Below, piece by piece: positions 62,275 to 64,000 of a stretch of DNA of 64,000 nt (the stretch's first letter is position 1; the number at the start of each line of letters is the position of its first letter). The stretch is from contig JAKJHU010000039.1 in assembly GCA_022316685.1 (NCBI GenBank), positions 6,666,308-6,730,307 of the forward strand, read 5' to 3'. The notes under the pieces were generated by a model. That model was not told the origin of the DNA, searched no databases, and saw only the letters and a list, made by a program, of their open reading frames with translations. The translations under genes were made by a program, and so were the position numbers. The stretch comes from Progne subis subis (Eukaryota > Chordata > Aves > Passeriformes > Hirundinidae).

Positions 62275-64000
62275 ATTGTAGGAGTAATATGAGGCAGAGT
62301 AGAACTTAGATTCATTGAGCTAGAAAAGCTAATTATGATTTTTCTGGAAAATAATTTTTTAAAGTTCCTTAGCATCTGTGTTCCAAGCAAGTTCCAATTG
62401 AAAAGGACTGTCTCAGACCATCTAGGGTTAGAACTGCCTCTTTGAGTATCATTTGGAATATTTCAAAGTAGACCCTTTAGGCAGTTTTACAAACTAGTAT
62501 ATCCAAGCTGCCCTTATGGACTGTGTTTCAGCTCATGTCCATACTTGCATTGTCTTTATTGCAAAAAATATTACACCACAAACTTTGTATAGCAGTTTGT
62601 GTCTTAAGCTCCTATGATAGACCTGAGCAGCATACAGTATTCATACTCCTGACCTGCAACAGACTAACACACTACCAGACTAGTTAGAAGACAATTAGTC
62701 TAATTTCACATTTCCTAGCATCCGAAAAATTTCATGTTATTTTAGTCACAGTGGATGGATGCCAAGTTCATTGGAAACAACCCTGCTGATTTACCCAGTC
62801 CATTTTAATACTTTAGAAATACTGTTGAAACATGGCTGTCCTAATTACACAGGGATCAGTGCACAGTGTCCCTCTCACCCAGGATTCTCCCAGAAGGGCT
62901 GCAATCACCTGCATTCCCCTTAATTTCACCATGCAATTCCAACTAATTTCATCCTAGTACAGTGCTGTCAGACAACTCCCATGTCTCTGCGGTTTTAATC
63001 GATTAGCTCAATGTCTCTATAATGCATCACCAGCTGCCAGGCACAGAACTGGACGCTTTGCAAGCATTTCAACTAAAAGACAGTTTAATTACTACAGCAG
63101 CATCTCAAAGGCATAGGCATAAGGACTTGCAAAGGAATTATTAAAATATTTGGTGTCAACAAACCACTTTATAACTGAGCGAACAATGACAATCAAAAGG
63201 TAGAAAATAAGGAGAAAGTCACATTTTAAAGAGTCTGTTTTAATGGACTTTAATGTAGTCAGGCAAATGGACTGCATTAAGTATCACTGTTTACACAATG
63301 CAATTGTGCTTTACGATAATTGTTTTGCTGCAATACAGACATGTAAAAATTGACATTACTGTCAGTAAATTACAATATAAGAAAGATACCTTCAATTAGA
63401 AAATAGTTGAAGTAAGCATATTAGACAATAAATAGACTGCCTTAAATTAATGAATTACTGAATCACACTGTAAACTTTGGTTCATTCCTTGAACCACTTC
63501 TGTGTATTGCTAATCACATGAGTGCAATGAAAGAGTCTTGTGGCTCTCTGTCTCAAGTGAACACATGCATTGGGAAAATCAAACATTTAAATAGCAGCAC
63601 TTCTAACAGAATCAAAAGTGACATTGCAGATATTAATGAGACAAATGATCACAGGAATTTAGGGCTAATCCTTTCCTCCTCCTCTATGCAAGGCTAAAGG
63701 TAGCTCAAAAAGGACCTAGGAAAACCTTGTATCTGCTGCACAGGCTGAGACAAGGAAGCCAAACTATACAACAGTCGCCAAACTATACAACAATTACCAA
63801 ACTATACAGCAGTGCCCGAATTATACAACTGTCCCCAACAGTCAGATCCAGCAGTTCTCTCACAAAACACACAGGCTTCACCAAGACTCAAGGTTTGACT
63901 GAAAACCATAGCAGTATAATTGTATTTAAAGCCTTTTCCAGCTGACATGAATGGTCACTCATTTGCTCAAAGCTCTGCTTCAACATAAGGCTTACAGTAA
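62275..64000. other. Unique noncoding stretch to window end
   Basis: I see no supported gene. Frames are short; the one at 63727-63945 runs through the 19-bp minisatellite and owes its repeated peptide to it. No other repeat family is recognised. Confidence 0.55.
63759..63834. repeat. 19-bp minisatellite, four units
   Basis: Four head-to-tail 19-base units begin at 63759, 63778, 63797 and 63816, each close to CCAAACTATACAACAGTCG. The last unit is the most diverged, and a partial fifth (CCAACAGTC) follows. The unit length is not a multiple of three, so a coding repeat is not suggested. Confidence 0.9.

Noticed and set aside
61578..62275. Pair of identical small proteins encoded on opposite strands
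   Set aside because: The identity is fully explained by the 180-bp DNA inverted repeat. There is no independent coding evidence such as a known domain or codon bias.
63759..63834. Possible CRISPR-like array
   Set aside because: Units are 19 bp, directly adjacent with no spacers, and the genome is vertebrate; it is a minisatellite.

Overview
This window looks like intergenic or deep-intronic DNA from a bird. It is AT-rich and rich in A/T homopolymers. It carries CR1 LINE fragments ending in the CR1-type octamer (ATTCTATG-like), and one solo LTR resembling those of avian endogenous retroviruses. I found no convincing protein-coding gene, tRNA, rRNA or CRISPR array. The open reading frames are short (longest 153 codons), unrecognised, often overlap on both strands, and behave like chance frames or repeat fragments. 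A bird is the best reading; the species cannot be told from sequence alone.

Layout. 1-1919: unique AT-rich DNA. 1920-~3130: old minus-strand CR1 with the decayed end of its reverse transcriptase ORF. ~3131-12240: unique DNA with A-rich tracts. 12241-12910: T21 tract, then a less AT-rich segment with a TATA-like site, the longest ORF and an AATAAA. 12911-23089: unique DNA with a probable MIR remnant and small tandem repeats. 23090-23586: plus-strand 5'-truncated CR1. 25480-25528: uninterrupted A49. 25529-41865: unique DNA with a nested hairpin (27980-28040), a GC-richer patch (34340-34640), and two diverged copies of an unidentified 76-bp repeat (36402 and 39267). 41871-42793: solo LTR with intact TGT/ACA ends and a 5-bp target duplication, followed by a short probable CR1 fragment and a probable MIR remnant. 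43600-61608: unique DNA with A34, a TA palindrome and several AT repeats. 61609-62274: a 180-bp inverted repeat (two mismatches) around a 306-bp spacer. 63759-63834: 19-bp minisatellite.

No gene set works together here. The history visible is repeat insertion (MIR, CR1, LTR retrovirus), simple-repeat growth and one apparently recent inverted duplication. The inverted repeat is the most unusual structure. Some unique stretches dense in TAAT-type motifs could be conserved regulatory elements, but only cross-species alignment could show that.
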